This document shows positions 18,208 through 28,286 of a stretch of 64,000 nt of DNA, piece by piece. The DNA is from Sandaracinaceae bacterium (GTDB lineage Bacteria > Myxococcota_A > Polyangia > Polyangiales > Houyiibacteriaceae), in the NCBI GenBank assembly GCA_020633075.1, contig JACKEI010000002.1, positions 682,001-746,000 on the forward strand. Reading direction: 5' to 3'. The notes beneath the pieces are model-generated. The model worked only from the letters and a program-made list of their open reading frames with translations, did not search any database and had not been told where the DNA came from. The position numbers and the translations under genes were made by a program. Position 1 is the first letter of the stretch, and each line of letters begins with the position of its first letter.

Positions 18208-19470
18208 ATGGCCCGGCGGCAGATCGAGATGGTGTGGCGCTGCTCGTCGTGCGGGCACCAGAACCTGGGTCGCCACGCGCTCTGTCAGCGGTGCGGCAAC
18301 CCCAAAGACGCGAGCGAGGTGTACGAGATGCCCGGCGCGACCAGCGCCGCGCCCTCGGTGACCGACCCGGCGCTGCTGCGCATGGCCGAGGCCGGCGCCA
18401 ACTGGCAGTGCTCCTTCTGCGGGAGCCATCAGCGCCGCTACGACGGCGCCTGCGCCAACTGTGGGGCCGCCCAGGCCGACGGACGCGCCGCTCAGGCCAA
18501 CGGACGCGCCGCCGGTTCCGACGTTGGGCCGCTGGGTCTCGCGGGGGCGCTGCCGACGCAGCCGAAGGACTCCCGTCGCAGCCTGGGGCTGCTGGCGTTC
18601 GCGCTGCTCGGGCTCTTCATGACCTGCTCGTGCTGCTGGGTCACGGGGCTCGTCGGGAGCGGAGGGGTCCCCGCGCGCGTCGACACGACCACGCAGAAGA
18701 CGCGCTTCATCGCGGAGGTGATCGGACGCGAGTGGTCTCGCGAGCTCGCCATCGACCGCTACCAGCGCGCCGCACACGAGGGCTTCGCGGACGCCATCCC
18801 GGCTGACGCCGTCGAGCGCGAGGCGCTCGGTCAGCGACATCACCACGACGAGCAGGTCCCCGACGGCTTCACCACCGAGCACTACACGGAGCGCGTGCAG
18901 TCCGGTACCGAGACGGAGTTCTACACCGAGCGCGTGCAGTGCGGTCAGACCTGCGTCCCGCGCCCGCAGCAGTGCCAAGAGGTGTGCACGCCCAACGGGA
19001 ACGGCTTCGCGACCTGCGAAGACCACTGCACGGGCGGCGGCGAAGACTGCAGCCCCCGCTACTGTGACGAGCAGCGCACGCGGCAGGTGCCGCGCTACGT
19101 GGACGAGCCCCGCACGCGTCAGGTACCCCGCTTCCGCAGCGAACCACGGCTCGCCGAGTGGTACCGCTACGTTGTGTGGGAGTGGCTCCCGGATCGCGCG
19201 GCCCGGACGCACGGCAGCGAGGGCGAGGCCCCGCGCTGGCCCACCGAGGACGAGCTGCGGACCACGCGGGAGCTCGGGGAGGGCGAGCGCGAGCGCGAGC
19301 GCCGCAGTGAGACCTACGTCGTCCGCCTGCGGGTACCCACGCGGGAGCTCGTCCTGCGGCCTGCGACCGAGGCCGAGTTCGCGGCACACCCGCTCGGTGC
19401 GCGCTACCACGTACTGCTCGCGCCGGACGGGAGCTTCCGCGTCGAGGGCCCTGCTCGGGACGCGCATTGA
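18208..19470 (+). CDS. Double zinc-ribbon membrane protein of unknown function
   Basis: The N-terminus of this 420-residue protein has two C4 zinc ribbons: WRCSSCGHQNLGRHALCQRCG and WQCSFCGSHQRRYDGACANCG. A short tandem duplication (AAQADGR / AAQANGR) follows, then one hydrophobic Cys-rich helix (LLAFALLGLFMTCSCCWVTG). The larger outer part has repeated motifs, TEHYTERVQ / TEFYTERVQ and RQVPRYVDEP / RQVPRFRSEP, with a Cys-rich insert (CGQTCVPRPQQCQEVC) between them. Zinc-ribbon N-terminus inside and repeat domain outside is the likely topology. I do not recognise the family. It lies between xerC and hslV, divergent from xerC. Confidence 0.72.
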   Translation: MARRQIEMVWRCSSCGHQNLGRHALCQRCGNPKDASEVYEMPGATSAAPSVTDPALLRMAEAGANWQCSFCGSHQRRYDGACANCGAAQADGRAAQANGRAAGSDVGPLGLAGALPTQPKDSRRSLGLLAFALLGLFMTCSCCWVTGLVGSGGVPARVDTTTQKTRFIAEVIGREWSRELAIDRYQRAAHEGFADAIPADAVEREALGQRHHHDEQVPDGFTTEHYTERVQSGTETEFYTERVQCGQTCVPRPQQCQEVCTPNGNGFATCEDHCTGGGEDCSPRYCDEQRTRQVPRYVDEPRTRQVPRFRSEPRLAEWYRYVVWEWLPDRAARTHGSEGEAPRWPTEDELRTTRELGEGERERERRSETYVVRLRVPTRELVLRPATEAEFAAHPLGARYHVLLAPDGSFRVEGPARDAH

Positions 19471-19495
19471 CACCCCGGGGCTCCGTTCTTAGCTT
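19467..19495 (+). promoter_or_regulatory. hslVU promoter (-35 and -10)
   Basis: A perfect -35 TTGACA (19467-19472), a 17-base spacer and TAGCTT (19490-19495) lie just upstream of the hslV GTG at 19505. The expected start point is only a few bases before the codon. I see no clear heat-shock (sigma-32 type) element. Confidence 0.55.
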
Positions 19496-19504
19496 CGGCC
19501 TCTT

Positions 19505-20065
19505 GTGACCGCACCAACCGACGAATCCTCGCGCTTTCGCTCCACCACCATCGTCGCGGTCCGCCGCGACGGCCGCGCCGCGATGGCTGGCGATGGCCAG
19601 GTCTCCCTCGGGCAGACCATCATGAAGGGGCGCGCGCGCAAGGTGCGGCGCATCGCGGAGGGGCGCATCGTCACGGGCTTCGCGGGGGCCACCGCGGACG
19701 CCTTCACGCTGCTCGAGCGCTTCGAGACCAAGCTGACCGAGAGCCGCGGTGGGCTGCAGCGGGCCGCCGTAGAGCTGGCGAAGGACTGGCGCACCGACCG
19801 CTACCTGCGCCGCCTGGAGGCGATGCTGGTGGTGATGGACGCGGAGCACACGCTGCTGCTGAGCGGCACTGGCGACATCATCGAGCCCGACGAGGGCATC
19901 CTGGCCATCGGCTCGGGTGGCAGCTACGCGCTGGCCGCGGGGAGGGCGCTCATGCGGCACACCAGCATGACGGCCGCGGAGATCGCGCGTGAGTCGCTGC
20001 TCATCGCCTCCGAGATCTGCGTCTACACCAACAGCGAGATCGTCCTCGAGGAGATCGGCTCATGA
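19505..20065 (+). CDS. hslV: ATP-dependent protease subunit HslV
   Basis: This is the proteasome-like N-terminal threonine peptidase of the HslVU (ClpYQ) complex. The mature start TTIVAVRRDG, GDGQVSLGQTIMKG and VTGFAGATADAFTLLERFE are all family signatures. The catalytic Thr is residue 14, so a 13-residue propeptide must be removed; E. coli HslV loses only Met. No start codon lies closer to the Thr. The GTG start follows a -35/-10 pair. The stop overlaps the hslU ATG by four bases (ATGA). Confidence 0.96.
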   Translation: MTAPTDESSRFRSTTIVAVRRDGRAAMAGDGQVSLGQTIMKGRARKVRRIAEGRIVTGFAGATADAFTLLERFETKLTESRGGLQRAAVELAKDWRTDRYLRRLEAMLVVMDAEHTLLLSGTGDIIEPDEGILAIGSGGSYALAAGRALMRHTSMTAAEIARESLLIASEICVYTNSEIVLEEIGS

Positions 20066-21504
20066 GTCGCTCCACCTTCACGCCACGCGAGACCGTCGGT
20101 GAGCTCGACCGCTACATCATCGGCCAGCAAGCGGCCAAGCGCGCCGTCGCGGTCGCGCTGCGCAACCGGTGGCGGCGGCAGCAGGTCCCGGGCGACCTGC
20201 GCGACGAGATCTCGCCCAAGAACATCATCCTCGTAGGCCCCACAGGCTGCGGTAAGACGGAGATCGCGCGGCGCCTGGCCAAGCTCGCGGCGGCGCCGTT
20301 CGTCAAGGTGGAGGCCAGCAAGTTCACGGAGGTCGGCTACGTGGGCCGAGACGTGGAGTCCATGGTGCGCGACCTGGTGGAGAACGCCATCCAGATCTGC
20401 CAGGCCGAGGAGCGCGAGTCGGTCGCCAACCGCGCGCGTGAGCAGGCCGAGGAGCGCATCATCCGCATGCTCTGGGCCATCGACCACCCGCCGCCACCTC
20501 CACCCCCTCCGCCGCCTCAGTCCAACACCACGCTGAAGCCCAACATGCTGGGGCCGTTCATGATGGGGCCGCCCCCGCCCCCGCCCCCGCAGGGGCCCGA
20601 GCCCACCGAGGCCGAGCTCGGTGAGATGCGGCGCATGCTGCGCGAGGGGCAGTACGACGAGCGCAAGGTGCCGCTGGACGTGGAGCAGTCCTCCGGCAAC
20701 CCGTTCATGACCATCTTTGGCGGCGGTGGCGGGGAGGAGATGGAGATCAACCTGCAGGACATGCTCGGCCAGCTGCCGGGCTTCAAGGCGCCCCCGGCTC
20801 CCAAGAAGAGGCGCGAGCTGCTGGTGCCCGAGGCCTTCGCGCTCATCCTCAAGGAAGAGACCGACAAGCTGATCGACCACGACAAGATCAAGCGCGACGC
20901 CCTGCGGCGCACCGAGCAGGACGGCATCATCTTCCTCGACGAGATCGACAAGGTGGGCGCGCGGCAGGGCCACCAAGGCGCCGACGTGAGCCGCGAGGGC
21001 GTCCAGCGGGACCTCCTGCCCATCGTCGAGGGCTCGACGGTCAGCACCAAGCACGGGCCGGTCAAGACGGACCACGTGCTCTTCATCGCGGCCGGTGCCT
21101 TCCACGTGAGCAAGGTCAGCGACCTGATCCCGGAGCTCCAGGGGCGTTTCCCCATCCGGGTGGAGCTCAAGCCGCTCACCAAGAGCGACTTCGTGCAGAT
21201 CCTGAAGGAGCCCCGCAACGCGCTCACGCGGCAGTACGAGGCGCTCATGTTGACCGAGGGGGTGACGCTCACCTTCACGGACGACGCCGTCGAGGCCATC
21301 GCGTCGTACGCCGAGAAGGCCAACGAGAAGGCCGAGAACATCGGCGCTCGCCGCCTCCACACCATCCTCGAGGCGCTGCTGGAGGACCTCTCGTTCTCCG
21401 CCTCGGAGCGGGGGGAGTCCACCTTCGTCGTGGACGCCGCCTACGTGAACGCCACCCTCGAGCCGGTGATGGCGCACCAGGACGTCGCTCGCTACATCTT
21501 GTGA
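20062..21504 (+). CDS. hslU: ATP-dependent unfoldase HslU with polyproline inserts
   Basis: This AAA+ partner of HslV unfolds substrates into the protease. It shows Walker A (VGPTGCGKTEIAR), the pore loop motif GYVGRDVESMVRDL, Walker B (GIIFLDEIDKV), the sensor region FIAAGAFHVSKVSDLIPELQGRFPIRVEL, and a C-terminus ending ARYIL, similar to the HslV-activating tail of other HslU proteins. The intermediate (I) domain is odd: it carries ten consecutive prolines at residues 143-152 and seven at 170-176, joined by a Met/Gly/Asn-rich linker. Such runs stall ribosomes and need EF-P. The ATP-binding core looks intact. At 480 residues it is longer than the usual 440-460. Confidence 0.96.
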   Translation: MSRSTFTPRETVGELDRYIIGQQAAKRAVAVALRNRWRRQQVPGDLRDEISPKNIILVGPTGCGKTEIARRLAKLAAAPFVKVEASKFTEVGYVGRDVESMVRDLVENAIQICQAEERESVANRAREQAEERIIRMLWAIDHPPPPPPPPPPQSNTTLKPNMLGPFMMGPPPPPPPQGPEPTEAELGEMRRMLREGQYDERKVPLDVEQSSGNPFMTIFGGGGGEEMEINLQDMLGQLPGFKAPPAPKKRRELLVPEAFALILKEETDKLIDHDKIKRDALRRTEQDGIIFLDEIDKVGARQGHQGADVSREGVQRDLLPIVEGSTVSTKHGPVKTDHVLFIAAGAFHVSKVSDLIPELQGRFPIRVELKPLTKSDFVQILKEPRNALTRQYEALMLTEGVTLTFTDDAVEAIASYAEKANEKAENIGARRLHTILEALLEDLSFSASERGESTFVVDAAYVNATLEPVMAHQDVARYIL

Positions 21505-21529
21505 CCGGTGGGCGTGTGGGGCAGGGGGG

Positions 21530-21538
21530 TGCTATAGC
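21530..21538 (+). promoter_or_regulatory. Extended -10 promoter element of argB
   Basis: TGCTATAGC ends nine bases before the argB ATG at 21548; no Shine-Dalgarno sequence lies between them. Confidence 0.55.
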
Positions 21539-21547
21539 CGCCCCCGC

Positions 21548-22417
21548 ATGCAGGACCTGATCAACAAGGCCGCAGTGCTCCTCGAGGCGCTGCCCTACAT
21601 CCGACGCTTTCATGGCGAGACCTTCGTCATCAAGTACGGGGGGCACGCCATGGTGGATCCCGCGCTGCGCGACGGCTTCGCGCGCGACGTGGTCTTGATG
21701 AAGTACGTCGGCCTCAACCCCGTGGTCGTGCACGGCGGCGGTCCGCAGATCGACGAGACCCTGGCGTCCATGGGGGTGGTGTCGGAGCGCCTGGACGGCC
21801 TGCGCGTCACGGACGACAAGACCATGGACGTGGTGGAGATGGTGCTCGGGGCCAAGCTCAATCAGGCCATCGTGTCGCTGATCGCCGCGCACGGCGGCCG
21901 GCCCGTGGGGCTCACGGGTCGCGACGACGGCTTCCTGCGTGGGGTGCGCGTGACCGAGATGCGGACCAAGTCGGGTCGCATCGTGGACCCGGGGCGCGTC
22001 GGGGCCATCACCTCGGTCAACCCGCAGCTCCTGCGCACGCTCATGAGCGGGGGCTTCATCCCGGTCATCGCGCCCATCGTGGCGGACGAGAACGGGCAGT
22101 CCCTGAACGTCAACGCGGACACCGTGGCGGGTAACGTCGCGGCCGCGCTCACCGCGCGCAAGCTGGTGCTCATGACCGACATCGAGGGCGTGCGCGGCGC
22201 GGACGGCAAGGTCATCAGCTCGCTCACGGCCGAGGACATCGCTCGTCTGGAGGAGCAGGGCGTCATCCAGGGCGGCATGATCCCCAAGGTGCGCTGCGCC
22301 CTCGACGCGCTCGCGGGCGGGGTCGCCAAGGCGCACATCGTGGACGGGCGGGTGCAGCACGCTGCCCTGCTGGAGATCTTCACGGACAAGGGCATCGGGA
22401 CCGAGATCACCCGCTGA
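21548..22417 (+). CDS. argB: Acetylglutamate kinase
   Basis: This enzyme phosphorylates N-acetyl-L-glutamate, the second step of arginine synthesis. Family motifs are FVIKYGGHAM, VVVHGGGPQID, GGRPVGLTGRDD, INADTVAGNVAAAL-type NVNADTVAGN, LMTDIEGV and QGGMIPKVRCALDAL. The long N-terminal helix before the kinase core (AAVLLEALPYIRRFHG) is typical of arginine-sensitive hexameric enzymes, so feedback inhibition by arginine is likely. The length is 289 residues. It is followed by argD after 61 bases, with a separate -10 element there. Confidence 0.97.
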   Translation: MQDLINKAAVLLEALPYIRRFHGETFVIKYGGHAMVDPALRDGFARDVVLMKYVGLNPVVVHGGGPQIDETLASMGVVSERLDGLRVTDDKTMDVVEMVLGAKLNQAIVSLIAAHGGRPVGLTGRDDGFLRGVRVTEMRTKSGRIVDPGRVGAITSVNPQLLRTLMSGGFIPVIAPIVADENGQSLNVNADTVAGNVAAALTARKLVLMTDIEGVRGADGKVISSLTAEDIARLEEQGVIQGGMIPKVRCALDALAGGVAKAHIVDGRVQHAALLEIFTDKGIGTEITR

Positions 22418-22460
22418 GTCGGGGGAGCGTGTCCATATCGTGCGAAATGCCCGGGGACGC

Positions 22461-22469
22461 TGCTACACT
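22461..22469 (+). promoter_or_regulatory. Extended -10 promoter element of argD
   Basis: TGCTACACT ends nine bases before the argD ATG at 22479. This supports that ATG over an in-frame upstream ATG/GTG and gives argDF its own promoter. Confidence 0.55.
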
Positions 22470-22478
22470 CGCCGGCCC

Positions 22479-23705
22479 ATGTCGACTCACGAAGCCACTC
22501 AGGCCGAGCTGCTGGAGCGCGCACGCGCAGTACAGCTCGGCAATTACGCGCCTGCCCCCGTCGTGTTCACCCGCGGTGAAGGCCGACGGCTCTACGACAG
22601 AGCCGGGCGCGCGTACCTCGACTTGAGCGGAGGCGTGGCGGTCAACAGCGTCGGCCACGCGCACCCCGTGCTCGCCGCCGCCATCGCCGAGCAGGCCGCG
22701 CGCCTGATGCACGTATCGAACCTCTTCTATAACGACCGGGCCATCGAGCTGGCCTCGGCCATCGTGGACCGCAGCGCGTTCGATCGCGTCTACTTCTGCA
22801 ATTCGGGCGCGGAAGCGAACGAGTCGCTGCTCAAGCTGGCGCGTCGCTTTCAGTACGAGCAGGGGCAGGGCGAGCGCGTGGAGATCATCAGCACGCACCG
22901 CAGCTTTCACGGGCGCACCCTCGGCGCGCTCTCGGTCACGGGTCAGGACAAGTACCACGTGGGCATGGGCCCGCTGCTGCCCGGTGTGGTGTTCGTGCCC
23001 TACAACGACGTGGACGCCATGCGGGCGGCCATCGGTCCGCGCACGGCGGCCGTGCTGCTCGAGCCCGTGCAGGCCGAGGGGGGCATCATTCCCGCGGCGC
23101 CCGGCTACCTCGAGAGCGTGCGCGCGCTGTGCGACGCCGAGGGGGCGCTGCTGCTCTTCGACGAGGTGCAGACCGGCTACGGGCGCCTCGGCACCTTCAT
23201 GGGGGCGCAGCGCAGCGGCGTCGTGCCCGACGCGTGCTCGCTGGCGAAGGGTATCGCGGGTGGCTTCCCCCTCGGCGCCATTGCCGTCACGGAGCGCCTG
23301 GCCGGTGGTCTGCCGCCGGGCAGTCACGCCAGCACCTTCGGCGGCAACGCCCTGGCCTGCGCGGCTGGCTTGGCCGTGCTGCGCATCTTCGACGAAGAGG
23401 GCGTGCTCGCGAACGTGAACCGCGAGGGGGACTACCTCGGCCAGCGCCTCGGCGCGCTCGCCGCCGAGCTTCCCGCGGTGACCGAGGCCCGCGGTGACGG
23501 TCTGCTACGGGGGCTGGTGCTCGCCGAGGGCGTGGACCCCGGCGCCACCTGGCGCGCCGCGCTGGACGCGGGCGTCGCGCTGACGCTGGCGGGGGGCAAT
23601 GTCCTGCGCTTCACGCCGTCTCTGAACGTGACGCGCGCGGAGCTGGACGAGGGCCTCGACATCGTGAAGAGCGTCCTCACCAAGGCGGCCGAGGTGGCAG
23701 CATGA
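22479..23705 (+). CDS. argD: Acetylornithine aminotransferase
   Basis: This PLP-dependent class III aminotransferase makes N-acetylornithine in arginine synthesis and may also act in lysine synthesis. It shows YLDLSGGVAVNSVGHAHP, FCNSGAEANESLLKLAR, the PLP-anchoring LLLFDEVQTGYGR with Asp, and ACSLAKGIAGGFPLGA with the Schiff-base Lys. SHASTFGGNALACAAGL closes the active site. The length is 408 residues. Its TGA overlaps the argF ATG by four bases, so the two are coupled. Confidence 0.95.
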   Translation: MSTHEATQAELLERARAVQLGNYAPAPVVFTRGEGRRLYDRAGRAYLDLSGGVAVNSVGHAHPVLAAAIAEQAARLMHVSNLFYNDRAIELASAIVDRSAFDRVYFCNSGAEANESLLKLARRFQYEQGQGERVEIISTHRSFHGRTLGALSVTGQDKYHVGMGPLLPGVVFVPYNDVDAMRAAIGPRTAAVLLEPVQAEGGIIPAAPGYLESVRALCDAEGALLLFDEVQTGYGRLGTFMGAQRSGVVPDACSLAKGIAGGFPLGAIAVTERLAGGLPPGSHASTFGGNALACAAGLAVLRIFDEEGVLANVNREGDYLGQRLGALAAELPAVTEARGDGLLRGLVLAEGVDPGATWRAALDAGVALTLAGGNVLRFTPSLNVTRAELDEGLDIVKSVLTKAAEVAA

Positions 23706-24616
23706 CCCGTCACTTCCGAACGTTGTTGGACCTCGAGCGCGACGAGCTGGCGGACCTGCTGGACCGCGCGGACCGCCTCAAGGCTGCCCGGGGGACGGCT
23801 GCCGCCCTCGCAGACAAGCCGCTCGCGGGGAAGTCGGTGGCCGTCGTGTTCGAGAAGGCCAGCACGCGCACGCGCATCTCGTTCGAGGTCGGCATCCACG
23901 AGCTGGGCGGGCAGCCCGTCGTGCTCATCGCGGGGGACACGCAGATGGGGCGAGGCGAGCCCCTCTCGGACACCGCCATGATGTTCAGCCGCTTCGTGCA
24001 CGGCGTGACCTACCGCACCTTCGGTCACGACAAGATCGAAGCGCTCGCAGCAGGGTCTAGCGTGCCCGTGATCAACGCCCTCTCGGACGCCTACCACCCG
24101 TGTCAGCTGTTGGCGGATCTCCAGTGCGTGCGCGCCGAGAAGGGGCGCCTCGAGGGCGTCCGCGTGGCCTGGATTGGCGACGGAAACAACATGGCGCACT
24201 CGTGGATCAACGCCGCGGCGCAGACGGGGCTCTCGCTCCGGCTGGCCTGCCCGGAGGGCTATCGGCCCAACCCGGCCATCCTCGAGAAGGCCCGCGGGCT
24301 CGGCGCGGACGTCACCCTCACCGACGACCCGCGTGAGGCGCTCGCTGGCGTGGACGTGGTCACCACGGACGTGTGGACGTCTATGGGTCAGGAGGCCGAG
24401 ACGCAGGCGCGGCTGCGGGCTTTCGACGGCTACATCGTCGACGAGGCTGCCATGCGGCTCGCCGATCCGAGCGCGATCTTCCTGCACTGCCTGCCCGCTC
24501 ACCGCGGCGAAGAGGTCAGCGCCGCCGTCATCGACGGCGCCCAGAGTCGGGTGTGGGACGAGGCCGAGAACCGCCTGCACGCACAGAAAGCCCTACTGGT
24601 TCATCTTTTGGGCTAG
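23702..24616 (+). CDS. argF: Ornithine carbamoyltransferase
   Basis: This enzyme joins carbamoyl phosphate and ornithine to citrulline. The carbamoyl-phosphate motif FEKASTRTRISFEVG, LSDAYHPCQLLADLQ, VTTDVWTSMGQE and the ornithine loop FLHCLPAHRGEEV are complete. The length is 304 residues, normal for the catabolic or anabolic trimer. It is coupled to argD by an ATGA overlap. The last codons contain a GCTAGGCT -10-like element that may serve the next gene. Confidence 0.96.
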   Translation: MTRHFRTLLDLERDELADLLDRADRLKAARGTAAALADKPLAGKSVAVVFEKASTRTRISFEVGIHELGGQPVVLIAGDTQMGRGEPLSDTAMMFSRFVHGVTYRTFGHDKIEALAAGSSVPVINALSDAYHPCQLLADLQCVRAEKGRLEGVRVAWIGDGNNMAHSWINAAAQTGLSLRLACPEGYRPNPAILEKARGLGADVTLTDDPREALAGVDVVTTDVWTSMGQEAETQARLRAFDGYIVDEAAMRLADPSAIFLHCLPAHRGEEVSAAVIDGAQSRVWDEAENRLHAQKALLVHLLG

Positions 24617-24633
24617 GCTGACGCCTCGCAGAG

Positions 24634-26388
24634 ATGTCTTTGGCGTTCGACGATATTCCGCAGCTTGTCGAGGGGCTGGACGCTCGCTCGTTGCCGTTGT
24701 CGGCCGTCGAGGGCTTCGTGCTGTCCCGCGTGGATGGCGTCTCGACCGCAAAAGAGATAGCGGACTCGACGGGCATCGGTGAGGAGATCGCGCTCACGGC
24801 GCTGCAGCGCCTGCTGGGCCTGGGGGCCATTCGCGTCCAAGCGGCGGTCCCGCCTTCGCCGCCGCCTGCGCCGGCCGCCCCGGAGCAGCCGAGCAAGCGC
24901 TTCGGGAAGCCCGCCACGACGGCGGCGCAGCCGCAGCGCATTCGCACGGTCCCGCCGCCCAGCGGAACTCCCCGCCGGCTCTATGACCCCGCGGAGCTCG
25001 AAGAGGACGTGGGCCTCGACGACGCCCGCAAGCGGCGCATCCTGGACGTCTTCTACAAGCTCGGCGCCTGCGACTACTACGAGCTCTTGGAGCTGGGCCG
25101 AGACGCCACCAAGGACGAGATCCGCGAGGCGTACTTCGCGCTGTCGAAGGAGTTCCATCCGGACACCGCGTACGGCAAGGACCTTGGCAGCTACAAGAGC
25201 AAGATGGAGAAGATCTTCACGGCTGCGACGGGCGCCTACGACACGCTGTCGCGCCGTGCGCGCCGTACGGAATACGATGCCACGCTCCCTCCGCCGCACC
25301 CTGACGACGCCAACTGGCGCGACCGGCGTCGGCGTCCCGGCAGCTCGGCTGTGTTCTCGGGGCCGGGCTCTGCGAGCGGCGGCGGCGCTCCCGCGAGCGA
25401 CTCCCGGCCCAAGCGGCGGTCCGTCCCACCTCCGACGAAGGCCGGCGTCACCCCACCGACGCCGGTGAGCCCCGCTGCCGCCGCTGCGCCGAGCGCTCCC
25501 GTCGCGCCGAGGGCTCCCGTCGCGCCCAGCGCTCCGGTCGGTGCAGCCTCTGCTGCGGGAAGGCCCGCGGCGCAACCTCCTCCGAGCCCGACGCCCGCGT
25601 CCCCTGCCATCCCCCGGCCCCCCTCGCTGCCAGAGCCGCCTCCCAGCCCCGTCCCGGCCCACTCGTCCGCTCCGCCCCCCACGCCGGACCAGATCAAGCG
25701 GTCGCAGGAGCTGCTCAGGATGCGCCTCATGGGTGGACGGGCGCGACCCGACGGGACCACCACGTCCCAGATGGACATCCCCAACCCGAAGCAGCCCGTT
25801 AGCACCGAGGCCTCGCGGGCGGACGTGCTGCGCGGGCTGGCCGGCAGCCTGCGTGACGTCTCCAACGTGACCGGAAGTGGCCAGTCCTTGCGCCGGCACC
25901 TGCTGGCCGCGAGCGACGCGGAACGCGCCGGGGACCTGAAGGGAGCCCTGAGCGCCATCAAGCTCGCTAGCGCCCTCGCGCCGGACGACCCGCGCGTGAG
26001 CGCCGAGCTTCGACGCCTCGAGGGCATCCGCTCCGTCGAAGAGGCGCCCATGTTCGAGACCCGCGCCTTGGCGGAGGAACAGGCGGGCGACTGGTCGGGT
26101 GCGGCGCTGTCCTGGCTGCGCGTCGTGGAGGGACGTCCCACGGATCCCGTGGCGGCAAGGCGCTGCGCCAACGCGTTGCTGGAGGCCAACCTGGACCTCA
26201 AGAAGGCCCGTGATCTGGCGCAGCGAGCGGTCGACCACGACCCCGGCCTCGTGGACGCGCGGGTGCTCCTGGCACGCATCTACGTGGCTGCCGGTATGAA
26301 CTCCAGCGCCCGTCGTGAGCTGGACGCTGCTACAAAGCTGGACCCCAGGAACGAGATCGTGAAGAATCTCCTTCGTCAGCTTGGCTAG
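24634..26388 (+). CDS. J-domain / TPR co-chaperone with N-terminal SRVDG domain
   Basis: This 584-residue protein starts with a small helical domain (residues about 22-70) carrying VEGFVLSRVDGVSTAKEIAD. The same domain recurs at the C-terminus of the protein two genes downstream. A J-domain at about 145-210 follows (DYYELLELGRDATKDEIREAYFALSKEFHPD) with the essential HPD that stimulates Hsp70 ATPase. A long Pro/Ala-rich disordered linker (about 220-360) and a helical TPR-like C-terminus (about 420-584) complete it. It lacks the zinc finger and client domains of DnaJ, so it is a specialised J-protein. An Hsp70 gene lies 41 bases downstream, its probable partner. Confidence 0.85.
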   Translation: MSLAFDDIPQLVEGLDARSLPLSAVEGFVLSRVDGVSTAKEIADSTGIGEEIALTALQRLLGLGAIRVQAAVPPSPPPAPAAPEQPSKRFGKPATTAAQPQRIRTVPPPSGTPRRLYDPAELEEDVGLDDARKRRILDVFYKLGACDYYELLELGRDATKDEIREAYFALSKEFHPDTAYGKDLGSYKSKMEKIFTAATGAYDTLSRRARRTEYDATLPPPHPDDANWRDRRRRPGSSAVFSGPGSASGGGAPASDSRPKRRSVPPPTKAGVTPPTPVSPAAAAAPSAPVAPRAPVAPSAPVGAASAAGRPAAQPPPSPTPASPAIPRPPSLPEPPPSPVPAHSSAPPPTPDQIKRSQELLRMRLMGGRARPDGTTTSQMDIPNPKQPVSTEASRADVLRGLAGSLRDVSNVTGSGQSLRRHLLAASDAERAGDLKGALSAIKLASALAPDDPRVSAELRRLEGIRSVEEAPMFETRALAEEQAGDWSGAALSWLRVVEGRPTDPVAARRCANALLEANLDLKKARDLAQRAVDHDPGLVDARVLLARIYVAAGMNSSARRELDAATKLDPRNEIVKNLLRQLG

Positions 26389-26429
26389 CCGCCCGTCTCC
26401 ACCGGCGCGCGGTCGTTCTCAGGAGATCC

Positions 26430-28262
<1,833 letters not shown>

Positions 28263-28286
28263 CGCGGCGGCGCCACCGTGGTTCCC

